A stretch of 7,104 bases of DNA, from the NCBI GenBank assembly GCA_002399505.1, contig DHDT01000049.1, positions 1-7,104 of the forward strand. The letters run 5' to 3'. Positions within the stretch are counted from its first letter, which is position 1; each line of letters starts with the position of its first letter. The notes beneath the pieces were generated by a model. That model was not told where the DNA came from, ran no database searches, and saw only the letters and a program-made list of their open reading frames with translations. The DNA comes from Caryophanales bacterium UBA4869. Its GTDB lineage: Bacteria; Bacillota_I; Bacilli_A; RFN20; CAG-288. Positions 1-4,755 of this stretch are shown here, piece after piece. The position numbers and the translations under genes were made by a program.

Positions 1-3
1 CCA

Positions 4-50
4 TGTTTCTGCTTCCTTTCCACTGAAGGATAGCCGAAAGACGGGAAACA
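4..50 (+). other. Unassigned foldable leader upstream of the aquaporin gene
   Basis: This stretch has no convincing coding frame but can fold into a compact shape by eye. An outer stem pairs 4-10 with 44-50 (TGTTTCT with GGAAACA, one T-G wobble). Inside it a hairpin pairs 11-18 with 26-34 (one bulged T at 31, 7-base loop). A minimal CG/CG hairpin at 35-43 has an AAAGA loop. A run of seven T follows at 64-70, but no stable hairpin directly precedes it. It may be the 3' part of a structured leader or small RNA that begins left of the window. Words such as CCACTG and GCCGAAAGAC recall pieces of cobalamin riboswitches, but their order does not fit that family, so no identity is assigned. Confidence 0.25.
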
Positions 51-118
51 GACCAGAGTGTAGTTTTTTTACGTACACGTTGCTTTAAAGAAAAACCATC
101 ATTTGTAAAATCTGGGTT

Positions 119-124
119 TATAAT
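119..124 (+). promoter_or_regulatory. Possible -10 element for the aquaporin gene
   Basis: There is a perfect TATAAT here, 28 bases before the start codon. No good -35 lies 16-18 bases upstream (the sequence there reads around CCATCA), so this is a weak call in AT-rich DNA. If it is used, the mRNA leader would be only about 20 bases and would contain the AGGAGG ribosome binding site at 142-147. It would also exclude the foldable element at 4-50. Confidence 0.35.
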
Positions 125-152
125 TTAAATGGTTTTTTTATAGGAGGATTAT

Positions 153-941
153 ATGAATCTATTGAAAAAATCTATTGCTGAGATGATTGGAACTTTCACT
201 CTTGTATTTATCTCTTGTGGTGTTGCCGCCGCTACCGGAGGAAGTCTTGTCGCTACTTCTCTGGCATTCGGTCTTTCTCTTATCGCCATGGCCTATTCTA
301 TCGGACGTATCAGTGGCTGTCATATCAATCCTGCTGTTTCTATCGGTGTTTTTGTTAAGGACAAATTATGCAAAACACCTAAGGATCAGGCTTTTTCTTT
401 AAAAGAGATGGTTTGTTATATGGGCTCTCAGATTCTTGGCGGATTCATCGGTGCCGTCGCTATATTCGGCATTGCCAAGGCCGGTGACATCAAGCTTCTC
501 GGTGATGCTTCAAACTATGCTTTAGGTTCTGGAGCCGCCGCTTCTTCTTATCCAGGAACCGGTGCCATTATTTCTGCTTTGGCAATCGAACTTGTTCTCA
601 CTTTCATCTTTGTCTATCTCATTCTCAATGTGACTTCTGCTGATTTTGCCGCCCCTAAGATGGCTGGACTTCTTATCGGCCTTACTCTTACTGTTGTTCA
701 TCTTCTCGGAATCAACTTCACCGGAACTTCTGTCAATCCTGCCAGAAGTCTTGCTACGGCCTTAGCAGCTGCTATCTTTAATGGAACCACAAATGCTTTG
801 TCTCAGGTCTGGATATTCTTTGTCGGGCCTTTGTTAGGCGGTGTCTTAGCGGCTGTCGTCTACTTCGTTTTAAACTATAAGAAAAACGTTGTAGAAAACA
901 CTGAAAAATTAGATAATTCCGCCGTTTCTTCGAATAAATAA
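153..941 (+). CDS. aqpZ: Aquaporin Z-type water channel (MIP family)
   Basis: This is an inner-membrane channel of the major intrinsic protein family, 262 residues, with six hydrophobic helices and the two half-helix NPA loops at 59-61 (HINPAVSIG) and 195-197 (TSVNPARS). The aromatic/arginine filter can be read by alignment to AqpZ: F39 in LAFGL, H183 in VVHLLG, T192 before SVNPARS, and R198. The His and the NPARS (not NPARD) ending favour a water-selective channel over a glycerol facilitator. The loop around 110-138 and the polar C-terminal tail (about 242-262) are somewhat long. The start is set by AGGAGG at 142-147, five bases before the ATG. The gene is monocistronic: a strong hairpin terminator follows 12 bases after the stop. 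No glycerol kinase or other polyol gene is adjacent. Substrate choice is inferred from the filter residues only. Confidence 0.93.
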   Translation: MNLLKKSIAEMIGTFTLVFISCGVAAATGGSLVATSLAFGLSLIAMAYSIGRISGCHINPAVSIGVFVKDKLCKTPKDQAFSLKEMVCYMGSQILGGFIGAVAIFGIAKAGDIKLLGDASNYALGSGAAASSYPGTGAIISALAIELVLTFIFVYLILNVTSADFAAPKMAGLLIGLTLTVVHLLGINFTGTSVNPARSLATALAAAIFNGTTNALSQVWIFFVGPLLGGVLAAVVYFVLNYKKNVVENTEKLDNSAVSSNK

Positions 942-953
942 GGACTAAAAAAT

Positions 954-986
954 AAGCTCTTCGATCATATGATCAAAGAGCTTTTT
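954..986 (+). terminator. Intrinsic terminator after the aquaporin gene
   Basis: AAGCTCTT (954-961) pairs with AAGAGCTT (976-983). After one C-A mismatch the stem continues as GATC (963-966) with GATC (971-974) around an ATAT loop. The T run at 982-986 completes a rho-independent terminator 12 bases after the stop codon. A preceding run of A (about 946-951) could make it partly active leftward as well. Confidence 0.85.
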
Positions 987-1133
987 AAGTGGCTGTAAAA
1001 CGTTTTCATTTATAAAAAGAATGCTTTCTTTGGTAAAAACGCTCTCTTTTATAATTAGAAACTTTATGTATATTTGCCCATAATCAATGGCTTTTACATC
1101 AAAAAAAATAAATGTAAGCAATTTCTTTTTTTA

Positions 1134-1161
1134 ATAGTTTTAATTTCATTATTAAAACTAT
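1134..1161. repeat. AT-rich inverted repeat, 11-bp arms
   Basis: ATAGTTTTAAT (1134-1144) and ATTAAAACTAT (1151-1161) are perfect reverse complements separated by TTCATT. It ends where a TATAAT (1161-1166) begins, so it would fill the -35/spacer part of a promoter for the downstream orphan gene, a typical operator position. It has no GC-rich stem or T run to suggest a terminator. The rest of the 987-1216 gap is AT-rich with no coding frame that I can support. Confidence 0.5.
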
Positions 1162-1166
1162 ATAAT
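1161..1166 (+). promoter_or_regulatory. Possible -10 element for the orphan gene
   Basis: This is a perfect TATAAT, 50 bases before the ATG at 1217. The -35 position 17 bases upstream reads TTTTAA (1138-1143), a poor match. The local A/T content makes chance occurrence likely. It is supported mainly by sitting between two inverted repeats and at a sensible distance from the gene. Confidence 0.35.
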
Positions 1167-1202
1167 TATGCTGTATAGCAAATAGATAACTATGAAGCAT
1201 AA
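1166..1202 (+). promoter_or_regulatory. Imperfect dyad just before the orphan gene's ribosome binding site
   Basis: TTATGCT (1166-1172) pairs with AGCATAA (1196-1202). After a G-A mismatch, TATAG (1174-1178) pairs with CTATG (1190-1194, one T-G wobble), leaving an 11-base loop. AGGGGA (1204-1209) follows immediately. It could be an mRNA hairpin next to the ribosome site or a protein-binding site on DNA. Its left arm touches the putative -10, which favours the DNA reading if that promoter is the real one. Confidence 0.4.
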
Positions 1203-1216
1203 CAGGGGAAATAATT

Positions 1217-1678
1217 ATGAACAAAAAAACTGAATCAGCGAAAAGACTGAATTTTCTCAACTTGCCTGATGGTGTTTATTTTGATGAGAAATCCTTTGGA
1301 ATGATTCACCTTATGACGGCTCAGAAATCAATTTTCGGGATCGACGAATATGTCTACAAGGGCAAAATTCACAAGGGCCGCTGCTGCTTCCTTACCGGAA
1401 AGAACTTATCCAAATGTGCCCCTTCCGGTGATAATTGGAATCACGGATTCACTCTCGAAGGTATCGCTCAGGAAATCTTCACTGTCGATAAGGCTCTGAT
1501 TGCCAAGAACGCGGCCGAAAGAAGAACCTTCTGCTACACCAATTCCAATTCCGTTCTCAAGTTCGTCGGAGATCCTAAGAAGAATTACAATATCTTCGCC
1601 AGAATATATGAAAATGCCTATGGTATCGGAAACTACCGCTGGGTTGTCATCTACGCCGAAGCCGCTAAAGCTGAGTAA
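1217..1678 (+). CDS. Hypothetical protein, 153 residues, no family recognised
   Basis: I do not recognise this protein. The reading frame is convincing: AGGGGA at 1204-1209 sits seven bases before the ATG, an intrinsic terminator starts eight bases after the stop, and codons are well formed. After about codon 35, Phe is written only TTC and Tyr mostly TAC, as in highly expressed genes. The product has no signal peptide or membrane segment, so it is probably cytoplasmic and is mixed-charge and moderately basic. Visible features are four Cys (a CC pair at 57-58, then 67 and 106), a Lys/Gly-rich centre (YKGKIHKGRCC, 47-58), SGDNWNHGF (70-78) and an aromatic C-terminal part ending in YRWVVIYAEAAKAE (140-153). 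The Cys spacing does not make a standard zinc ribbon. It stands alone as a single-gene unit with dyads in its promoter region, so neighbours say nothing about function. Confidence 0.8.
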   Translation: MNKKTESAKRLNFLNLPDGVYFDEKSFGMIHLMTAQKSIFGIDEYVYKGKIHKGRCCFLTGKNLSKCAPSGDNWNHGFTLEGIAQEIFTVDKALIAKNAAERRTFCYTNSNSVLKFVGDPKKNYNIFARIYENAYGIGNYRWVVIYAEAAKAE

Positions 1679-1686
1679 ATAAAAAT

Positions 1687-1709
1687 AAGCCGCAGAAATG
1701 CGGCTTTTT
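1687..1709 (+). terminator. Intrinsic terminator after the orphan gene
   Basis: AAGCCGCA (1687-1694) and TGCGGCTT (1699-1706) form a perfect stem on a GAAA tetraloop, with T continuing to 1709. It starts eight bases after the orphan gene's stop. Upstream A residues could give weak activity on the other strand, but the convergent gene has its own hairpin next door. Confidence 0.9.
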
Positions 1710-1714
1710 CAATG

Positions 1715-1743
1715 AAAAAAGTCTCCAGACTGTGGAGACTTTT
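1715..1743 (-). terminator. Intrinsic terminator of the rubredoxin-like gene
   Basis: AAAAGTCTCCA (1717-1727) and TGGAGACTTTT (1733-1743) are perfect 11-bp arms around a five-base loop. Read leftward, the hairpin is followed by a T run (complement of 1715-1720), 17 bases past the stop of the minus-strand gene. On the plus strand it has four T at 1740-1743, so it can also back up the preceding terminator. Confidence 0.88.
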
Positions 1744-1759
1744 GTCGTCTGATTTTTGA

Positions 1760-1882
1760 TTAGTCGATCTTTTCGAACTGATCAGCGGTAGCACCGCAGA
1801 CAGGGCAGATGAAATCGGCGGGAAGTTCTTCTTCATCGGTTTCATAGACATAACCACATAACATACACTTGAAATGATGCAT
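1760..1882 (-). CDS. Short rubredoxin-like iron protein, 40 residues
   Basis: This small gene translates to 40 residues starting MHHFKCMLCGYVYE and ending in CPVCGATADQFEKID. The two knuckles CxxCG (C6, C9) and CPxCG (C26, C29) are the four-cysteine iron site of rubredoxins, which carry single electrons in the cytoplasm, often to rubrerythrin or superoxide reductase in anaerobes. The knuckles are only 16 residues apart (about 29 in classical rubredoxins of about 52 residues), so it resembles the short rubredoxin-like domain found at the C-terminus of rubrerythrins, here as a free protein. GGAGG (1891-1895, minus strand) lies eight bases before the ATG, and a strong terminator follows. No rubrerythrin or reductase gene is in the window, so its partner is unknown. 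A zinc rather than iron centre cannot be excluded. Confidence 0.92.
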   Translation of the reverse strand: MHHFKCMLCGYVYETDEEELPADFICPVCGATADQFEKID

Positions 1883-1904
1883 CTTTTTATCCTCCGTTTG
1901 GATA

Positions 1905-1926
1905 TGTCTTAAACATAGTTAAGACA
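1905..1926. promoter_or_regulatory. Candidate operator: 8-bp inverted repeat at the rubredoxin promoter
   Basis: TGTCTTAA (1905-1912) and TTAAGACA (1919-1926) are perfect inverted arms with a six-base spacer. On the minus strand the dyad begins immediately after the proposed -10, so it would overlap the transcription start and lies 22 bases before the ATG. The position is classical for a repressor site. The arms do not clearly match the PerR, Rex, Fur or CcpA consensus sequences that I know. An AT-rich mRNA hairpin is the alternative. Confidence 0.55.
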
Positions 1927-1954
1927 ATAATATTTAACCATAAAACTAAGGCAA
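1927..1954 (-). promoter_or_regulatory. Possible promoter of the rubredoxin-like gene
   Basis: Read on the minus strand, TTGCCT (1954-1949; four of six to TTGACA) and TATTAT (1932-1927; five of six to TATAAT) are 16 bases apart. The predicted start of transcription falls inside the adjacent inverted repeat. This gives a leader of about 40 bases carrying the GGAGG site. Confidence 0.5.
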
Positions 1955-1997
1955 AAGAGAAATAATGCTTAAAAAACAAATTTTCTATCCACCCCTG

Positions 1998-2029
1998 TCT
2001 GATAAAATGATAAAATCTTCTTTGTCAGA
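1998..2029 (+). promoter_or_regulatory. Hairpin next to the kinase ribosome binding site
   Basis: TCTGATAAA (1998-2006) pairs with TTTGTCAGA (2021-2029), nine pairs with one wobble, around a 14-base loop. The stem ends one base short of the AGGCGGG ribosome site (2031-2037). Two TAAAAT boxes (2003-2008, 2011-2016) lie inside it and could instead be -10 elements without good -35 partners. It is unclear whether this is promoter DNA or a leader hairpin. Confidence 0.3.
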
Positions 2030-2043
2030 AAGGCGGGTAAAGC

Positions 2044-2703
2044 GTGGTGATCGTAATAGGTGGAATGATTGGTCTTGGAAAGACCACAACAGCAGGTATC
2101 TTACATGATGAGATGAATATTCCGGTGTATTACGAAAGCGTTGAAGGAAACAAGGTTCTTCCTCTTTTTTATTCTTCTACTCCGGAAGAAATAGCCAAGA
2201 ACCGTTATGCTTTTCTTCTGCAGCTTACTTTTTTGAGCAATCGTTATCATTCGATAAAAGAAGCTTTGACTCACGATAACGCTGTTCTTGACCGCTCTAT
2301 CTATGAAGACTACTATTTTGCATCTCGCAATCACGATTTGGGAAGAATCTCCGATTTGGAGATGGAGACTTATACTAAGCTCCTCGATGAAATGATGCTC
2401 GATGTCAAGGGAATGCCTAAAAAGGCACCTGATGTCATGGTTTATCTAAAAGGCAGTTTCGATACCGTCATCAACCGCATCAAGACCCGTGGCCGTTCAT
2501 ATGAAATCAATCTGGAGTTAGTTTCCTATTATCACTTCCTGTGGGAAAAATATGATGAATGGGTCTATGAATCATATAAAGCCAGTCCGATTATCACTAT
2601 CGATGTCGATAAAGTCGATATCCTCAACAGCAAACGCGACCGCAAATGGCTGATTGCCGAGCTGAAGAAATACTGTTCTCGTCCCCATCCTCTTGCTAAG
2701 TGA
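2044..2703 (+). CDS. Deoxynucleoside kinase (dCK/dGK family)
   Basis: This cytoplasmic salvage enzyme transfers phosphate from ATP to the 5'-OH of a deoxynucleoside. The 219 residues match the usual length of the bacterial dAK/dGK/dCK group. The P-loop GGMIGLGKTT is at 6-15, with K13 and T14 binding phosphate. A likely catalytic Glu is E31 after the second strand, the DRS motif is at 83-85, and the arginine-rich LID reads RIKTRGRSYE at 145-154. Which base is preferred cannot be read from sequence. The start is a GTG, preceded seven bases upstream by AGGCGG; a second GTG at 2047 is nearly as good, and no ATG lies before the P-loop. It is transcribed alone, closed by a terminator five bases after its TGA stop. 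Together with the nucleoside phosphorylase further right it points to reliance on nucleoside salvage. Confidence 0.88.
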   Translation: MVIVIGGMIGLGKTTTAGILHDEMNIPVYYESVEGNKVLPLFYSSTPEEIAKNRYAFLLQLTFLSNRYHSIKEALTHDNAVLDRSIYEDYYFASRNHDLGRISDLEMETYTKLLDEMMLDVKGMPKKAPDVMVYLKGSFDTVINRIKTRGRSYEINLELVSYYHFLWEKYDEWVYESYKASPIITIDVDKVDILNSKRDRKWLIAELKKYCSRPHPLAK

Positions 2704-2707
2704 ATCC

Positions 2708-2730
2708 AGGCCCTTAGGTGGGCCTTTTTT
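2708..2730 (+). terminator. Intrinsic terminator after the deoxynucleoside kinase
   Basis: AGGCCC (2708-2713) pairs with GGGCCT (2720-2725) around a six-base loop, followed by T to 2730. The T run abuts the -35 of the next promoter (2732), so the two transcription units are packed without spare sequence. Confidence 0.9.
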
Positions 2731-2731
2731 C

Positions 2732-2760
2732 TTGCTATCAATATAAAGAGATGCTATATT
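2732..2760 (+). promoter_or_regulatory. Extended -10 promoter of the preQ1 riboswitch-queT unit
   Basis: TTGCTA (2732-2737) and TATATT (2755-2760) are exactly 17 bases apart, and TGC directly before the -10 gives the TGn extension. Each hexamer is imperfect (four and five of six), which the extension can offset. Transcription would begin near 2767, a few bases before the riboswitch stem. This is the best sigma-A-type promoter in the window. Confidence 0.7.
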
Positions 2761-2772
2761 AACAAAGTTATC

Positions 2773-2820
2773 GCGTGGGTCTTGCCCAATGAAACCCCAC
2801 GTAAAACATTAACAGGGGGC
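2773..2820 (+). ncRNA. preQ1 class I-type riboswitch controlling queT translation
   Basis: P1 pairs CGTGGG (2774-2779) with CCCACG (2796-2801). The loop contains GCCC (2784-2787), which can pair with GGGC (2817-2820) at the end of an A-rich tail (UAAAACAUUAACAGG), giving the H-type pseudoknot of class I preQ1 aptamers. The edges GGGU-C and AACCCC match the Thermoanaerobacter aptamer: U2780 and C2795 occupy the places of the ligand-contacting U6 and C15, and A2814 that of A29. The pseudoknot's right strand is the GGGGG ribosome site, so ligand binding should block translation. The gene behind it is queT, a classic target. The loop is longer than in known examples (about 15 bases), so a standard model may score it weakly. 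The fold is drawn by eye. Confidence 0.8.
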
Positions 2821-2827
2821 TTTTTTG

Positions 2828-3436
2828 ATGAATGATAACGATAAGACTGTTTCAGCAGCAGAGAAGAAACATCCGATACGGGATTATTTTCGGTGCTTTA
2901 AGCTTGATACGAGAAGCATAGCGACTAATAGCATCATCGCCGCCATGTACGTTGCTCTGACCTATGCTTTTTTCTTTACTTCTTATGGAACTCCGCAAGT
3001 GAGAGTCTCTGAGCTTTTGATGATTCTGGCTTTCTTCAATCCTAATTACACGATAGGTCTCACTATCGGGTGCCTTCTTGCCAATATCTATTCTCCGGCC
3101 TTTGGACTGACTCCTTTGGACATGGTCTTTGGTACTCTGGCTACTTTCCTAGCGTGCATTTTGGAGAGTCTCTGCCGCCATATGCTGATCGCTTCAATAA
3201 TGCCGGCTATCACTAACGCCTTTATCATCGCCTATGAATTGACCTTTTTATCCAACATGGACTTTGGCGGTCTTTCTACTTCCGTATTTTATTGGACAAA
3301 TTTCGGCTGGGTATTCTTGGGTGAGATAATAGCTGTCAGTATTATCGGATATATCCTGTTCTTTGTCGTGCTTAAAAAGAGTCCCGGCTTTGGACGGGTG
3401 ATAAATGCTAAAAGAAATCTACAATTCAAGTGGTGA
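2828..3436 (+). CDS. queT: QueT: substrate-binding (S) component of a queuosine-precursor ECF transporter
   Basis: This membrane protein binds a queuosine precursor (preQ0/preQ1 or queuine) and works with a shared energizing module (EcfA, EcfA', EcfT), which is not in this window. The 202 residues have a polar start of about 30 residues, longer than in many QueT proteins, then about six hydrophobic helices. Family marks are NSIIAAMYVALT (34-45), RVSE (59-62), the IGLTIGCLLANIYSP block (76-90), LDMVFGTLATFLA (97-109) and GEII near 165-168. I chose the ATG at 2828, eight bases after GGGGG (2815-2819); a TTG one codon earlier (2825) is possible but less likely. The preQ1-type riboswitch in its leader supports both identity and feedback control by the end product. 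It forms its own unit, ending at a terminator shared with rarA. Confidence 0.92.
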   Translation: MNDNDKTVSAAEKKHPIRDYFRCFKLDTRSIATNSIIAAMYVALTYAFFFTSYGTPQVRVSELLMILAFFNPNYTIGLTIGCLLANIYSPAFGLTPLDMVFGTLATFLACILESLCRHMLIASIMPAITNAFIIAYELTFLSNMDFGGLSTSVFYWTNFGWVFLGEIIAVSIIGYILFFVVLKKSPGFGRVINAKRNLQFKW

Positions 3437-3439
3437 TTA

Positions 3440-3467
3440 AAAAGGATGGGCAAAGGTCCATCCTTTT
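3440..3467. terminator. Bidirectional terminator between queT and rarA
   Basis: AAAAGGATGG (3440-3449) and CCATCCTTTT (3458-3467) form a perfect ten-pair stem with an eight-base loop. The arms carry A on one side and T on the other, so each strand reads hairpin plus U run. It ends queT three bases after its stop and serves the convergent rarA 17 bases after its stop. With one bulged A the stem can extend further by pairing GATTAA with TTAATC. Confidence 0.88.
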
Positions 3468-3483
3468 AATCTTAATCAAAGTT

Positions 3484-4755
3484 TTATTTTCTTGTTTTTG
3501 CGTCTGTTTTCGCTTTGGCTACATCAGTAATACGTTTAGTCTTCTCTAATTCTTTGAGATTCTCAGCTAAGGCTTTCTCATATTTTCCGTTGAGCCAAGG
3601 CTCGTAGAACTTCTCTCCGACTAACGAATCAGGCAGGTATTCAAGCATCTTCCACACTTGTGGAAGATCATAAGGATAGCTGTCTTCTTCTTTTACTCCC
3701 ACACGTTTGAGTTTCAGGTAATCTCGCACTTGAATAGGGTTGGAGTCGACAAGAGTATCGGCTTTTTCAATTGCCCAGGTGGCTGACTTGGACTTAGGGG
3801 ATAAACAAAGATCGACGACTGTGAAAGCTAAGGGAATCTCCGCTTCCGGAAGCCCAACTTCTCGGGCTACCTGACAGGCGTTATAACAGCGGTCAACAGC
3901 CTGAGGATTGCCGAGTCCGACATCTTCATAGGCTGTTACCATAAGACGGCGGATTATTCCCTCTAAGTCTCCGCTTCTCAAGATTTTAGCCAGATAGTAG
4001 ATAGCTGCATCGACTTGGCTGCCGCGGATTGATTTTTGAAAAGCGGAGACAGTGTCATAGTGTTCATCTCCGTCTTTGTCACCTAAAAAATTAGGAATGC
4101 TGGAAATAGCCTTGGCGTCATCAATGGTGATAAGGTGATCTTTTGAATAACTTAAGGCGATAGCTTCTAGTTGATTCAAGGCAAAACGCATGTCACCGCC
4201 CGAGATTGAGGCAAGATATTGAATGGCTTCGGGTGAAAACTTCTTTTTGTCATCTAATCCTTTAGGGCTTTTGATTGCTCTTAAAAGTCCTTCTTTGATT
4301 TCCGAAACCTCCAGAGGAAGAGTCTCCAAAAGTCGGGTTCTGGAACGGATGGCAGGATTAAGAGAGAGTAGGGGATTAGCAGTAGTGCAGCCGATAAGGT
4401 AGAAGTCACCATTTTCCAAGTGAGGCAAAAGCAGGTCCTGCTTTCCTTTGTCGAGACGATGAATTTCATCGATGATGACGATTGAGGGGTTGAAACGTAT
4501 CGCTTCGCTGAAGGCCTGTTCCATTTTGGCCTTGTTGTCTGTTACGGCGTTGAGGCAGATTGAATAGGAATTGAAAGATTTGGCAAAAGCCTTGGCGATT
4601 GTTGTCTTTCCCGTTCCGGGAGTTCCGTAGAAAACCATGGAAAGCAGGCTTTCGCTTTGAAGAAGGTTATTGAGAAATGATTTGAGTTTGTTCTGACCGA
4701 TTACTTCATCCAGAGTCTCCGGTCGCATTCTGAAAGCAAGTGGCTTATTGATCAT
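3484..4755 (-). CDS. rarA: RarA (MgsA), replication-fork-associated AAA+ ATPase
   Basis: RarA is a DNA-dependent ATPase of the clamp-loader/RuvB-like AAA+ group that acts at stalled replication forks and single-strand gaps. The 423 residues match the family. Numbering from the ATG, the start RMRPETLDEVIGQ is characteristic. The Walker A motif GTPGTGKT is at 44-51, Walker B IVIIDEIH at 92-99, sensor 1 lies around CTTANP (123-128), the IRSR region (136-139) carries likely arginine fingers, and GGDMRF carries sensor 2. The C-terminal half has the RarA oligomerisation region, with RRLMVTAYEDVGLGNPQA as its clearest mark. The tail is Lys/Thr-rich. GGAGG (4765-4769, minus strand) lies nine bases before this ATG; a GTG one codon upstream (4758) is the alternative. 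The gene starts inside the end of the phosphorylase gene (11-bp overlap), implying co-transcription and probably translational coupling. Confidence 0.95.
   Translation of the reverse strand: MINKPLAFRMRPETLDEVIGQNKLKSFLNNLLQSESLLSMVFYGTPGTGKTTIAKAFAKSFNSYSICLNAVTDNKAKMEQAFSEAIRFNPSIVIIDEIHRLDKGKQDLLLPHLENGDFYLIGCTTANPLLSLNPAIRSRTRLLETLPLEVSEIKEGLLRAIKSPKGLDDKKKFSPEAIQYLASISGGDMRFALNQLEAIALSYSKDHLITIDDAKAISSIPNFLGDKDGDEHYDTVSAFQKSIRGSQVDAAIYYLAKILRSGDLEGIIRRLMVTAYEDVGLGNPQAVDRCYNACQVAREVGLPEAEIPLAFTVVDLCLSPKSKSATWAIEKADTLVDSNPIQVRDYLKLKRVGVKEEDSYPYDLPQVWKMLEYLPDSLVGEKFYEPWLNGKYEKALAENLKELEKTKRITDVAKAKTDAKTRK

Noticed and set aside
21..54. Cobalamin riboswitch 3' half (CCACTG, GCCGAAAGAC, AGACC words)
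   Set aside because: The words occur, but not in the order or spacing of the cobalamin consensus: there is no pairing of the GGGAAGG strand and no full AGGAGACCTGCC-like tail. The 5' half would be outside the window.
1..88. An open frame from position 2 to a TAA at 86-88, as the end of an upstream gene
   Set aside because: It has no recognisable protein content and overlaps the foldable segment and a T7 run. The other two plus-strand frames stop within the first 33 bases. A gene tail cannot be excluded but is not supported.
153..941. Glycerol facilitator (GlpF) instead of aquaporin
   Set aside because: After the second NPA the sequence is NPARS and not NPARD, and the filter has His and Thr as in AqpZ. 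No glycerol genes are adjacent.
1651..1857. 68-residue minus-strand frame over the orphan gene end and the rubredoxin gene
   Set aside because: It is a shadow frame: it runs through both terminators and overlaps two supported genes in another frame.
2101..2334. 77-residue minus-strand frame inside the deoxynucleoside kinase
   Set aside because: It is antisense to a gene with intact family motifs and has no ribosome site.
2773..2820. preQ1 class II (COG4708) riboswitch
   Set aside because: That class also precedes queT genes, but this leader has the short stem plus A-rich tail of class I and lacks the extra 3' hairpin arrangement of class II.
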